Notes under the pieces: model-generated | The model's input: the letters and a program-made list of their open reading frames with translations, nothing else | What the model was told of the DNA's origin: nothing | Databases searched by the model: none | Made by a program: the position numbers and the translations under genes | Shown here: positions 18,343 through 26,771 of the stretch, one piece after another | How the letters are laid out: every line of letters starts with the position of its first letter | Numbering within the stretch: position 1 is the first letter of the stretch | Source of the DNA: Vibrio crassostreae 9ZC13 | Lineage (GTDB): Bacteria > Pseudomonadota > Gammaproteobacteria > Enterobacterales > Vibrionaceae | DNA: 64,000 nt | Reading direction: 5' to 3' | Assembly: GCF_000272045.2 (NCBI RefSeq) | Contig: NZ_AJYZ02000042.1 | Location: 315,258 to 379,257 of the forward strand

Positions 18343-19098
18343 ATGAATGAAGTACAAAGACATAACGGCATCTTGTCGCTGTTAGAAGATATGCAGACAA
18401 TCAACGTCTCTCATATTATTGATAAATTTAGCGTTTCTCCTGCTACTGCTAGGCGCGATATCGCTAAGTTAGATGAAGTTGGCCGACTTAGAAAAATTCG
18501 AAATGGTGCGGAACGAGTAGAAACTCAGAAGAGAAAGTGGTCACCACTGAATATCAACAGCACTGAGTTCTATGAAGAGAAATCAGAGATTGCTCAAGCA
18601 GCTGCAGGGCTTTGTCAGGCTGGCGATACAGTCGTGATCAACTGTGGTTCGACGGCTTTCCTACTCGGTCAGCAATTATGTGGCGATGACGTTCAAATCG
18701 TAACGAACTACTTTCCACTCGCAAGCTACTTGATCAACGAAGATCATGACGATGTCATCATCATTGGTGGTCAATACAACAAAGCGCAGAACATCTTTCT
18801 AAACCCTGCCCCTAATTCATTAGGCGGCTATGCGGGAAACTGGATGTTCACCTCAGGTAAAGGCTTAACCGATGCCGGGCTGTACAAAGCCGACATGTTA
18901 ACGGCCGTAGCCGAACAACAAATGCTCGAACAGGTCGATAAGCTTGTCGTCGTGGTCGATAGCTCAAAAGTTGGACAACGTACCGGAATGCTCTTTTGCA
19001 GCACCAAGCAAATAGACATCGTCATCACCGGTAAAGACGCCAATCCCGAAGTCGTAAAACTGATTGAAGCTCAAGGGACGCAAGTCATCCTAGTTTAA
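18343..19098 (+). CDS. ulaR: UlaR, DeoR-family repressor of ascorbate genes
   Basis: 251 residues from the ATG at 18343, matching the E. coli start (MNEVQRH); the upstream GTG at 18334 is unlikely. N-terminal DeoR helix-turn-helix (~15-55, SVSPATARRDIAKLDE) followed by a sugar-phosphate-isomerase-like sensor domain with INCGSTAF, MFTSGKGL and VVDSSKVGQR. Known to bind L-ascorbate 6-phosphate and repress ula genes. It is divergent from ulaA and read toward ulaG, with repeated operator-like sequences directly upstream. Confidence 0.93.
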   Translation: MNEVQRHNGILSLLEDMQTINVSHIIDKFSVSPATARRDIAKLDEVGRLRKIRNGAERVETQKRKWSPLNINSTEFYEEKSEIAQAAAGLCQAGDTVVINCGSTAFLLGQQLCGDDVQIVTNYFPLASYLINEDHDDVIIIGGQYNKAQNIFLNPAPNSLGGYAGNWMFTSGKGLTDAGLYKADMLTAVAEQQMLEQVDKLVVVVDSSKVGQRTGMLFCSTKQIDIVITGKDANPEVVKLIEAQGTQVILV

Positions 19099-19218
19099 AT
19101 CGCAGGGCTAACTAGCCCACCAATAATAATAAATTTAGCTCAGTGCCTTAATCCAAATTAAGGCGCTCGGCTCCCTACATCCAAAATTAATCAAATTATT
19201 GAAATAAAAGGTATTATC

Positions 19219-20286
19219 ATGAGCAATGTAAACGAAATCACTCGCGAGTCTTGGATCCTAAATACATTCCCTGAGTGGGGCACATGGTTAAATGAAGAGA
19301 TTGAACAAACAGTTGTGCAACCGGGTACCTTTTCTATGTGGTGGCTGGGTTGTACAGGTATTTGGCTAAAATCAGAAGAAGGTGCAAACCTATCAATGGA
19401 CTTCTGGTGTGGTACTGGTAAAAAAACACAAGCCGTTCAAAAAATGAAAAACCAGCACCAAATGATGCGTATGGGCGGTGTGGAAGCACTTCAACCAAAC
19501 CTACGTACCGCGATCTTCCCATTGGACCCTTTCGCTATCAAAGAGATCGATGCAGTTATGGCATCTCATGACCACGGCGACCACATTGATATCAACGTTG
19601 CAGCGGCAGTTCTACAAAACTGCGGCGACCACGTTAAATTCATTGGCCCTAAAGCGTGTGTTGATTTATGGATGAAATGGGGTGTGCCAGAAGATCGGTG
19701 TGTTATTGCTAAAGTTGGCGACGAGATCAAAATCAAAGACGTGAACATCAAGGTTCTTGACGCATTCGACCGTACAGCTCTAGTGACACTTCCTGAAGGA
19801 ACATCTTCCCTAGACAAAGAAATTCTAGACGGAATGGACGACCGTGCAGTGAACTACCTAGTAGAAACAACAGGCGGTTCAGTTTACCACTCTGGTGATT
19901 CTCACTACTCAAACTACTATGCTAAACACGGTAATGACCACAAGATCGACGTTGCACTGCTTTCTTACGGTGAGAACCCACGTGGCGTAACAGACAAAAT
20001 GACATCTTCAGACATTCTTCGTGCTGCTGAGTCTTTGAACTGTGAAGTAGTTGTTCCGTTCCACCACGACATTTGGGCTAACTTCCAAAATGACCCGCGT
20101 GAAATCGAAATGCTGTGGAACATGAAGAAAGAACGTCTTCAATACGGCTTCGCACCTTTCTTCTGGCAAGTTGGTGGTAAATACACATACCCAACAGATA
20201 AAGGCCGCATGCACTACCAGCACTTCCGTGGCTTTGCAGACATCTTCACAAATGACCCAGAACTGCCATACCGCGCATTCTTGTAA
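19219..20286 (+). CDS. ulaG: L-ascorbate-6-phosphate lactonase UlaG
   Basis: 355 residues, same as the family (~354). Metallo-beta-lactamase-fold lactonase that opens L-ascorbate 6-phosphate to 3-keto-L-gulonate 6-phosphate. The metal motif HDHGDHID is at 117-124, a second site YHSGDSHYSNYY at ~221, and VVPFHHDIWANF at ~275. The ribosome site AAAGG is 8 bases before the ATG. It lies 120 bases after ulaR on the same strand and ends in a terminator, completing the pathway. Confidence 0.95.
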   Translation: MSNVNEITRESWILNTFPEWGTWLNEEIEQTVVQPGTFSMWWLGCTGIWLKSEEGANLSMDFWCGTGKKTQAVQKMKNQHQMMRMGGVEALQPNLRTAIFPLDPFAIKEIDAVMASHDHGDHIDINVAAAVLQNCGDHVKFIGPKACVDLWMKWGVPEDRCVIAKVGDEIKIKDVNIKVLDAFDRTALVTLPEGTSSLDKEILDGMDDRAVNYLVETTGGSVYHSGDSHYSNYYAKHGNDHKIDVALLSYGENPRGVTDKMTSSDILRAAESLNCEVVVPFHHDIWANFQNDPREIEMLWNMKKERLQYGFAPFFWQVGGKYTYPTDKGRMHYQHFRGFADIFTNDPELPYRAFL

Positions 20287-20307
20287 ACATTAAGAAAAGC
20301 ACTAACT

Positions 20308-20331
20308 AGGGAGCAATGCGCTCCCTTTTTT
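20308..20331 (+). terminator. Terminator after ulaG
   Basis: Stem GGGAGC / GCTCCC (20309-20314, 20320-20325) with a five-base loop and six T. Confidence 0.85.
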
Positions 20332-20353
20332 ATCATCGAATAAGGATGTTGAT

Positions 20354-20596
20354 ATGGTATTACGTGAGTTCAAAAAACATTTCAGTCGTGGCGACCTGAA
20401 AGCAGCAATTGGTGTCGTGTCCCCTGGAGCTAATGGTTATTACTTAATGGTCAAAAGTCATAAGTGGGGAGTAAACAGCTTTCTTGAATCCGACAGAAAA
20501 ATGCAACCCAGGGTATTCAAGACTCAACAAGCTTTGTTGAACGCCGCTAAAGCAATCGGTTTTTCCTACCACTCGATTGATATCCAACATTTATAA
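20354..20596 (+). CDS. Small conserved-looking protein, function unknown
   Basis: 80 residues, ATG with AAGGATG upstream. Basic and soluble, with no TM helix or signal peptide: a basic N-terminus (REFKKHFSRGDLKAA), a GYYLMVKS strand and an amphipathic C-terminal helix. I recall similar short Vibrio proteins, some labelled plasmid replication RepB-like, but nothing here supports replication. It follows the ulaG terminator directly, so it needs its own promoter or read-through. Confidence 0.6.
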   Translation: MVLREFKKHFSRGDLKAAIGVVSPGANGYYLMVKSHKWGVNSFLESDRKMQPRVFKTQQALLNAAKAIGFSYHSIDIQHL

Positions 20597-20800
20597 TCAA
20601 GATGGTTAGATATTGGGTTGATTCTGTTATCGGTGTCGCTTCGTAAAATAACCAAACATTCAGAGCCTGAATACCACTACTCCAAAATCATCTGTTTATC
20701 TACTCGACAAAAATAATTCTTACAATTAAGCGTTTATATTCATTAATAATATTGGCGGCGGGCGGCATAATAGCCGCGAATCCTTCTAACGAGTTTGGTT

Positions 20801-21262
20801 ATGTTCTACAAGCGTCTTTTGGTATTGGCTTTACCGCTTACTTTTGTGTTTCCCATCCATGCTGAAACGTTTGGTGAGCGAATGGCGCGTATCGAACAAG
20901 AGAATGTACTGGCGAAAACCATGAGTGAAGAACAAGTTGAGTTGATACAAAAAGTCGTACAGACCAATCACTGCGCTAAAGTGGCGTTAACCCATCACCA
21001 ACGCATTTTGGGCCAATATAAGGTTGAGACATCTTCTTCTGAGTTATTCGTAAAATGGCGTCAACTCGGTAAGCAGTTAGACGCTCAATACGAGATGGAT
21101 TACCCCGGCTACCCTAAGCACGCTTTTCAAGAATATCCTGCGGCTTCAGGCAAAGTCGATGGCTACCTTTTTGCTCTAATCGACAATGGTTTAAACGAGC
21201 AATCGTGGATCGCCAAAGAATTTAAGCAGTGTAAAAAGAATAAGCTCATATCCCGAACCTAA
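20801..21262 (+). CDS. Secreted hypothetical protein
   Basis: 153 residues from the ATG at 20801 (an in-frame TTG at 20795 is less likely). Clear Sec signal peptide (~1-21, basic FYKR then a hydrophobic run ending IHA). The mature part is ~130 residues, helical and charged, with two Cys (~54 and ~146) that could pair in the periplasm. I recognise no domain. Single gene. Confidence 0.65.
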   Translation: MFYKRLLVLALPLTFVFPIHAETFGERMARIEQENVLAKTMSEEQVELIQKVVQTNHCAKVALTHHQRILGQYKVETSSSELFVKWRQLGKQLDAQYEMDYPGYPKHAFQEYPAASGKVDGYLFALIDNGLNEQSWIAKEFKQCKKNKLISRT

Positions 21263-21305
21263 GCTCTAGTCTGCTCTGGTTCGAGAGTGCTCACTCGCAT
21301 TAGTT

Positions 21306-23537
21306 CTAATAAAGTAAGAACAGCCCTTCATAACCGCCAATTTCTATTTCACTCACATAGTCACCAACGTTACCGTTAGCATCAACAGGTTTCATTGGAA
21401 CATCCAGCGCGATGGTGAGTTTTGCCGCGTCATAAAAGCTCGGATTCTTACCGTGGAAATCCGTGCGATACAACACACGACCATTGCTGAACTCTCTCGC
21501 TAACACCATGTCCTCAGGGCCACCAGCAACCACCTGATTTTCAGATTGATACATAAAGTACGTGAACGTCGGTAGAACGTGAGTGATACCATTGGGCAGA
21601 TCAGCATGCACCATTTCGTTCATCGAGGAATCGCCAACGATGGTGTAGTCAGCAGGCTGAGGTGTCGTTGTCGAAAGCATCAAAGGAATCGGCGCAAAGC
21701 CATGTGGGATTTGATGACTCGGCTCTCCCAAGTCAACGGCCAATAACGAACTGGGTTGGTAGGCGATGTTTTTAGGGACACCACTTTGCCAGAAAGTGTC
21801 AGCCGTCGTATTGCCACTTCCATAGACGTAACCATTGTTCCACTGATTAAAGTAGCTATGTTGAGCGTGTCGATTGAGGTGGTAGATCGCTAGGGTCGAG
21901 TATTGGTCTTGCTTCCAATTATCTTCACTATTTCCAAGATACTGAACTCGCCCATAACGCGTTGTCGCCTGAAAAATAACACTTTGCCCATTGTAGGCGA
22001 GCGCAGAATTATCCCAGAATTTTGAGATCCCCGAGTAACCACTAAACCCAGTAGACGGAAAAATGTAGTGCTCGCGTAAATACAGAGAGCCCGCCTCGCT
22101 AAGATGAGACTGTCCATTTCGACCCAGTAAGTTCGCGGTTCCGATATTCAACCCAATCGACGCATCACTTTCTAAAGCAGAAAGATTTTTGAGAAACGCT
22201 GAAAATTGTTGCTTGTAGAGATCATCCGCTTGATTCGAACCCGCAACAGCTCCTAACTCTTGAACATGCCCGCCAGAGTGAACATAGAACTGGTTCGAGC
22301 CAATGAGTTTATTTGTGTCGTCGTTGTACGCACCATTCAAACCTTGTCTTGCCCAGCTTTGCTTGTAGTAGCGATGAATAGCAGATAGATAATCCGCGTT
22401 TGCGACGTTCGTTAGCGACCAAGATGAGTTAGCGCTCCACATTCGACCAAATGGCACCACTCTTGATTCCCAACGAAAACGTGCTGTCGCGTTCTTATTG
22501 GTTCGATTTCGATACTCGCTTGGCGACAAGTAGTTATCACCATCTAGGTCTGCAGACACATCAAAACCACGGATTTTTCGCCATTGGCTGATAGCATTGC
22601 CGTCCGGGGTTGAAGTCGGAGCATCGGTTAACTTGACGGTTGGAAAACTGTTTTTGAGTTTTACTTCTTTTAAACGCGGCCTGTCGTCGGCATTCTCACT
22701 TTGCCAACGAACTCTCACAACGTATAAGCGCCCACCATCTCTCAAAAAGGTTGAACCAAAATACTGGCCGCCGCCATAACTCGCACCGCTCCCATCATGA
22801 GTTGTAGCTCTTAACCAGTTATCCGGAAGGTTCCAGATCACCGATTGGTTTTTGGTCATATTGAGCGTTTTGTCTTTCTTTACATCAAGCCTTTCCCATT
22901 GTGAAACCCTACCCTGAGAATCAATAGCAGTTGGGTATTCAATCCAAAATTCACCGCTGCCAGCAAACTGTGAGAACTTAAAGGTCAGCCGTTCGAACTG
23001 TTCAGCATGATAGACATACAAAGCCCCACCCTGTTCGAAATTCTCAAACACATCGGCATCCCACGGAGGCTCTTGATACAACCAAAAACCAGCATGGTCT
23101 TCACTGGCTGTATAACCCAAGATCATAGGTTTTCGGTTTAAAAGGGTCTTTTCGCCATGAGTTTTATCAACTTCGGCAATGACAGTATCTTCAGAAAAAT
23201 GCAGGAAATAGTCTTCGAAATTGAGGCCTTCTAACTCAGCTTGGTTACGGAGATCGTTCTCCAACCAACCCGAGTTCATCGCCATGACTTGGTTGTACAT
23301 ATAACCAATTGTCGTGGCCCGCTCATTGTCGGCTTTGTCGGCATAAGCTCCGAACACAATATCACTGTTGGAAATTTCCCAATCAATGACGGCATTCGTA
23401 GATAGTGGGGAGCCCAAAAGATCAACACCAACTTCATGTTGCCCTGGCAGCACAACCGCTGTACCAACAGCAAAAGCGTAACCAGCGATTAAACATGACG
23501 GTATGAGTGCGAGCAGCCCAGAAATGTAGGTTTTCAT
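21306..23537 (-). CDS. Large secreted protein with EF-hand; possible glycoside-hydrolase-like
   Basis: 743 residues with a Sec signal peptide (~1-23, ending AFA). Residues ~24-300 look like beta-rich, carbohydrate-binding-like folds. A canonical EF-hand loop lies at 330-341 (Asp330, Asp332, Asp334, Ser338, Glu341). Residues ~345-600 have a barrel-like pattern (VHSGGHVQELGAVAG, SIGLNIGTANLL, NRHAQHSYFNQW). The tail is beta-sandwich-like. The overall look recalls secreted glycoside-hydrolase-like proteins, but I cannot assign a family or catalytic pair. Only 40 bases separate its stop from that of the convergent 20801 gene. Confidence 0.7.
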   Translation of the reverse strand: MKTYISGLLALIPSCLIAGYAFAVGTAVVLPGQHEVGVDLLGSPLSTNAVIDWEISNSDIVFGAYADKADNERATTIGYMYNQVMAMNSGWLENDLRNQAELEGLNFEDYFLHFSEDTVIAEVDKTHGEKTLLNRKPMILGYTASEDHAGFWLYQEPPWDADVFENFEQGGALYVYHAEQFERLTFKFSQFAGSGEFWIEYPTAIDSQGRVSQWERLDVKKDKTLNMTKNQSVIWNLPDNWLRATTHDGSGASYGGGQYFGSTFLRDGGRLYVVRVRWQSENADDRPRLKEVKLKNSFPTVKLTDAPTSTPDGNAISQWRKIRGFDVSADLDGDNYLSPSEYRNRTNKNATARFRWESRVVPFGRMWSANSSWSLTNVANADYLSAIHRYYKQSWARQGLNGAYNDDTNKLIGSNQFYVHSGGHVQELGAVAGSNQADDLYKQQFSAFLKNLSALESDASIGLNIGTANLLGRNGQSHLSEAGSLYLREHYIFPSTGFSGYSGISKFWDNSALAYNGQSVIFQATTRYGRVQYLGNSEDNWKQDQYSTLAIYHLNRHAQHSYFNQWNNGYVYGSGNTTADTFWQSGVPKNIAYQPSSLLAVDLGEPSHQIPHGFAPIPLMLSTTTPQPADYTIVGDSSMNEMVHADLPNGITHVLPTFTYFMYQSENQVVAGGPEDMVLAREFSNGRVLYRTDFHGKNPSFYDAAKLTIALDVPMKPVDANGNVGDYVSEIEIGGYEGLFLLY

Positions 23538-23968
23538 GATTCAAATTTCCTAATCGATACTGTCATGCCTTAAATCACAAAACGAAAAGTCAGCCAACTT
23601 ACGTGTCAATTTAGGAATCAAAATACGAAAAAAGTATCGACTACATGGCTCTATTGTTCAAGTGCTCGTCTGTCTTGTTTCATCGGTGGCAAGTAAAACG
23701 AGCAAATGCCGATTCAAAATCAATGCATTAAGGAAAATATAAGTTTTTGTGATTTTAATTTTATTTGGAAACCAAGTATCTCCGGCTAACGAGAAATCAG
23801 CTCAGATTTTCTCAAAATGAGAATAATACGGTTTGGAAGATGAGAAGTTATCAGAGCCTAGAACTCAGAATAGGACTTGGATTTGCTGTATCGAATCTCA
23901 GTTTGAGCGCCACACTATTGAAACTCAATTTGGATAGGCTGTCTAAACAAGAACGATGACAACGCTCC
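23538..23968. other. 431-base region without a convincing gene
   Basis: It contains the promoter side of the secreted-protein gene and a T/A-rich stretch at 23730-23765. An open frame at 23765-23959 (+) has no ribosome site or recognisable product. No clear hairpin or operator was found. Confidence 0.5.
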
Positions 23969-24307
23969 TTAAAGCCTCTTGTTCCACTTCCCTTGATGGT
24001 CGCGATCGCAATTTTCTTGCGTATCGTAGCTAACATGCTTATCGATATTCTTCAGTTGAATTCCAACTTGATTGAACGCTTGTTGAATAGCCCCTGAGAC
24101 ACTCTGTTGACCTTCGCCACTTAAGAAGTTCGTTCTATCCTGATTGGTATCGAATACACAGACAATTTTCAAACTTTGCGGAAAAGATGAGAAGTTGACC
24201 GAGTGAGTCACCCATAAAAAACCATCGAAGCCTTTCAGCGTGTCTTCACAAACGTCAGTTAACACGTCTCTGATTTGATTCTCGATTTTCTTATCTGATT
24301 TACGCAT
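23969..24307 (-). CDS. Conserved Vibrio protein of unknown function
   Basis: 112 residues, soluble. It begins MRKSDKKIENQIRDVLTDV and has a central strand-rich part (SLKIVCVFDTNQ) and a C-terminal HVSYDTQENCDRDHQGKWNKR. I recall close relatives in vibrios and Shewanella, sometimes labelled Fis-family regulator, but I see no Fis helix-turn-helix. Single gene; the stop lies about 10 bases inside A/C-rich DNA with no obvious terminator. Confidence 0.7.
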   Translation of the reverse strand: MRKSDKKIENQIRDVLTDVCEDTLKGFDGFLWVTHSVNFSSFPQSLKIVCVFDTNQDRTNFLSGEGQQSVSGAIQQAFNQVGIQLKNIDKHVSYDTQENCDRDHQGKWNKRL

Positions 24308-24442
24308 GCGGCAAAGGTCCTATTTAACACCTTAAAAAATAAGGTTTTTCGGTCAGTTTCGTACTACCTGATATTGGACACTGTGGCGGTTTCAAATGCA
24401 AAGTATTTATTGGGGAGAGTCGACTGGAAGATATAGAGGAAA

Positions 24443-24482
24443 CGCCTCATGTTTGATAGCTTACGAGGCGATCAAACATGAG
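24443..24482. other. Interleaved inverted repeats near the oxidoreductase 3' end
   Basis: Arms CTCATGTTTGAT (24446-24457) and ATCAAACATGAG (24471-24482) form a perfect 12-base hairpin. CGCCTC (24443-24448) and GAGGCG (24465-24470) form a second one that overlaps the first, so the two are mutually exclusive or pseudoknot-like. Only a TTTCC run follows on the minus strand, so it is a weak terminator at best. It lies 25 bases past the stop of the 24507 gene. Confidence 0.55.
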
Positions 24483-24506
24483 ACGAGTATAGAATTTACT
24501 AAAACA

Positions 24507-25481
24507 TTAGCTCGCCGCTTGTTCCCAATCAGTTAATAACTTCATGATTACGCGAGAGTCTTGGTGGGTTGCCATTGGCGCAGCAAGTTGTGTATCACCT
24601 TGCTCAACCGCTTGGCGGATATTGCGCGCTTGATAATGGAAGCCATCGCCTTGCGCTTCGACTTTTACTTCACGTGTCGATGTTTCGTAGATCTCAACCG
24701 TGAATGTGTTGTCTTCGGTCGGTAACCATGGGTTGGTGTCGAGAATGATACAGCCTTTACTGCCTAAAATCGTAAAGCCATGCTTTAAACCGTGGTCTTC
24801 TGCAGTATGGATTTGCGCTGTGAAGTGGTCGTTGAAGCGCATCATCGCCGATGACTCGCAGATGTTACCATCTTGACCACGTCGGCCAATGGCTGAAATC
24901 TGCACGTCATCAAACACACTCTCACCAAACTGGTGTTGCGCGACAGAGTGAATCAGTGACATTGGGTAACAACCTAAGTTGTACAACGCGCCTTTGCTCG
25001 CAGGGTTAACGAACTGGTCAATCGCCGCAACGTATGAACCCTGAATTGAGCGCACTTCGCCAATCTCACCTGTCGCTAATTCTTGATGAAGCTTAGCGAT
25101 AAGCGGGTGATTTAGATACATCAAACCTTCTGCGAAGAACACGCCAGATGCTTTTACCGCTCGCAGAGCTTGCTCGGTTTTTTCCATATCAACCGATAAC
25201 GATTTTTCACACAGGATCGCTTTGCCTTTTTGAGCCGCTTTAATCACGTATTCGTGGTGAACGTGATTTGGTAGAGCGATGTAGATAATGTCGACTGACT
25301 CATCTTCAATCAGAGCTTCATAGCTGTTGAAGGTTCGTGTTGGTTGGTATTGGGCTGCAAACTCGTTAAGTGTTTTTTCAGTACGACCAGCGACAGCATA
25401 TAGCTCGCTTTGAGCATCGCCTTTAATCGCATCCGCCATTACGCCTGAGATAAAGCTGGTTCCTAGGATTCCCCATTTCAT
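24507..25481 (-). CDS. Gfo/Idh/MocA-family oxidoreductase
   Basis: 324 residues. NAD(P)-dependent sugar-type oxidoreductase: N-terminal Rossmann fold (WGILGTSFISG), EKSLSVD (the conserved EKP-like Lys, with Ser for Pro), and a C-terminal substrate domain with the YNLGCYPMSL motif. The substrate is unknown; YcjS/dihydrodiol-dehydrogenase-like. The start is 3 bases after the stop of the frameshifted monooxygenase gene, so they form one operon. Confidence 0.88.
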   Translation of the reverse strand: MKWGILGTSFISGVMADAIKGDAQSELYAVAGRTEKTLNEFAAQYQPTRTFNSYEALIEDESVDIIYIALPNHVHHEYVIKAAQKGKAILCEKSLSVDMEKTEQALRAVKASGVFFAEGLMYLNHPLIAKLHQELATGEIGEVRSIQGSYVAAIDQFVNPASKGALYNLGCYPMSLIHSVAQHQFGESVFDDVQISAIGRRGQDGNICESSAMMRFNDHFTAQIHTAEDHGLKHGFTILGSKGCIILDTNPWLPTEDNTFTVEIYETSTREVKVEAQGDGFHYQARNIRQAVEQGDTQLAAPMATHQDSRVIMKLLTDWEQAAS

Positions 25482-25484
25482 GGC

Positions 25485-25779
25485 TTAGATCTCCTTCTTA
25501 TGAGTTTCAAATGCTTGTACTAATTCCGTTATATCACGCTCAATAAACGCTTGAGTATGAGGCATTCCAAAGTGCTGATTGATCGCTTCACGGTTAACGT
25601 ATTGCTCTAGCAAGATCGCTTTGGCTTTGATCATAGGTTGCAATTGCTTGTAGGCAGCCCGGTTCGCTTTGCATGTCTAAACAAAACTGTTCGATAGCTT
25701 CGAGCGCAGCTGCTCGTTCTATGTTGGTTTTGATCTTAAGTTCGGCAGTAACAAAGATAGTTTCATTCGTTTGAGGCAT
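25485..25779 (-). pseudogene. Antibiotic-biosynthesis-monooxygenase (ABM) domain protein, frameshifted
   Basis: The first frame gives MPQTNETIFVTAELKIKT...GCLQAIATYDQS and runs to an early stop after 61 residues. A second frame, from about 25640 to the TAA at 25485-25487, continues the family sequence (LLEQYVNREAINQHF, TQAFIERDITELV). The total span of 295 bases is one more than a multiple of three, so one net base is out of register near 25625-25645. ABM proteins are ~95-residue dimeric oxygenases or quinone-related enzymes. Either real inactivation or a sequencing error. Confidence 0.78.
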
Positions 25780-25885
25780 TGCACGCTCTTATTTTAGTTA
25801 ATTATCGGTTTGCCATTAATATAATTAACCCCTAATAATTGATAAACTCACGTTTTGTTTATTGTTTATCAACCAAGAATGTTCA

Positions 25886-26743
25886 ATGGATAAGTTAACC
25901 AGCATGAAAGTCTTCGTCTATGTGGTGGAACAAGGTAGCTTTCGCAGCGCCGCAAACCACTTCAACCTGTCGGCGACCATGATCAGTAAGCATGTCCATT
26001 CATTAGAAACCAGTCTGAACTCTCAGCTGATCCACCGCACCACGCGTAAGCAATCGTTAACCGATTCAGGACAGCTTTACTATCGTGAGTGTAAGCGAAT
26101 TCTCGAAGACATCAGCAATGCAGAGAACCTGATTCAAACCTTGGAAAATCAACCACAAGGCACGGTAAAAATAAACTGCCCTGTCACCTATGGAAACAAG
26201 GTACTCGCCCCTATCGTAGCTAAGTTTCTCGCGCATCACCCAACCATTAACGTTGAGCTGATGTTGAATAATGACCTTGTTGATCCTTATTCATCTGACA
26301 TTGACCTGATTGTGCGAATTGGTGACCTATCCGATTCAAGCTTGGTCGCAAGGTATTTAGGGGATTATGAGATGTGTTACTGCGCGGCGCCCGCTTACCT
26401 AAACCAACATGCTGAAATCAGAGTATTGGAAGACTTGGCGCAGCACCCATCGCTTGGATTCAGTTACAGCAGCCAAGCTCCTCACGCCACACCGAATAAA
26501 GAACGTGTGCGCTTGATGTCGAATAATGGTGATGTGTTGCGGTATGCCGCCCTGCAGGGTGTGGGCGTGTTGTTGCAACCGACTATCTTAGTCGCAGAAG
26601 AGATTGATCGTGGAGCGCTGTTGGAAATCCTACCCGGCATGGCGCCGTTACCAAAGCCGATTCACTTGCTCTACAAAACCAAGCAACTGTCGTTGAAGAA
26701 CAGAACCTTTGTCGAGTTCTTGTTAGCTGCGTTTGCTGAGTAA
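25886..26743 (+). CDS. LysR-family transcriptional regulator
   Basis: 285 residues from the ATG at 25886. N-terminal winged helix-turn-helix (~1-60: FVYVVEQGSFRSAANHFNLSATMISKHV) and a C-terminal periplasmic-binding-like effector domain with LSDSSLVARYLG. Divergent from the ABM/oxidoreductase operon across 106 bases, so that operon is the likely target. Effector unknown. Confidence 0.9.
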   Translation: MDKLTSMKVFVYVVEQGSFRSAANHFNLSATMISKHVHSLETSLNSQLIHRTTRKQSLTDSGQLYYRECKRILEDISNAENLIQTLENQPQGTVKINCPVTYGNKVLAPIVAKFLAHHPTINVELMLNNDLVDPYSSDIDLIVRIGDLSDSSLVARYLGDYEMCYCAAPAYLNQHAEIRVLEDLAQHPSLGFSYSSQAPHATPNKERVRLMSNNGDVLRYAALQGVGVLLQPTILVAEEIDRGALLEILPGMAPLPKPIHLLYKTKQLSLKNRTFVEFLLAAFAE

Positions 26744-26771
26744 CTAAGCGCTTTCTAAACAACAAAGACCG

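Noticed and set aside
20354..20596. Labelling the 80-residue protein as a plasmid replication protein
   Set aside because: No replication motifs, iterons or plasmid genes are near; the label would rest on memory of automatic annotations only.
23765..23959. Open frame of 64 codons on the plus strand
   Set aside because: No ribosome site, no recognisable protein, and composition close to non-coding surroundings.
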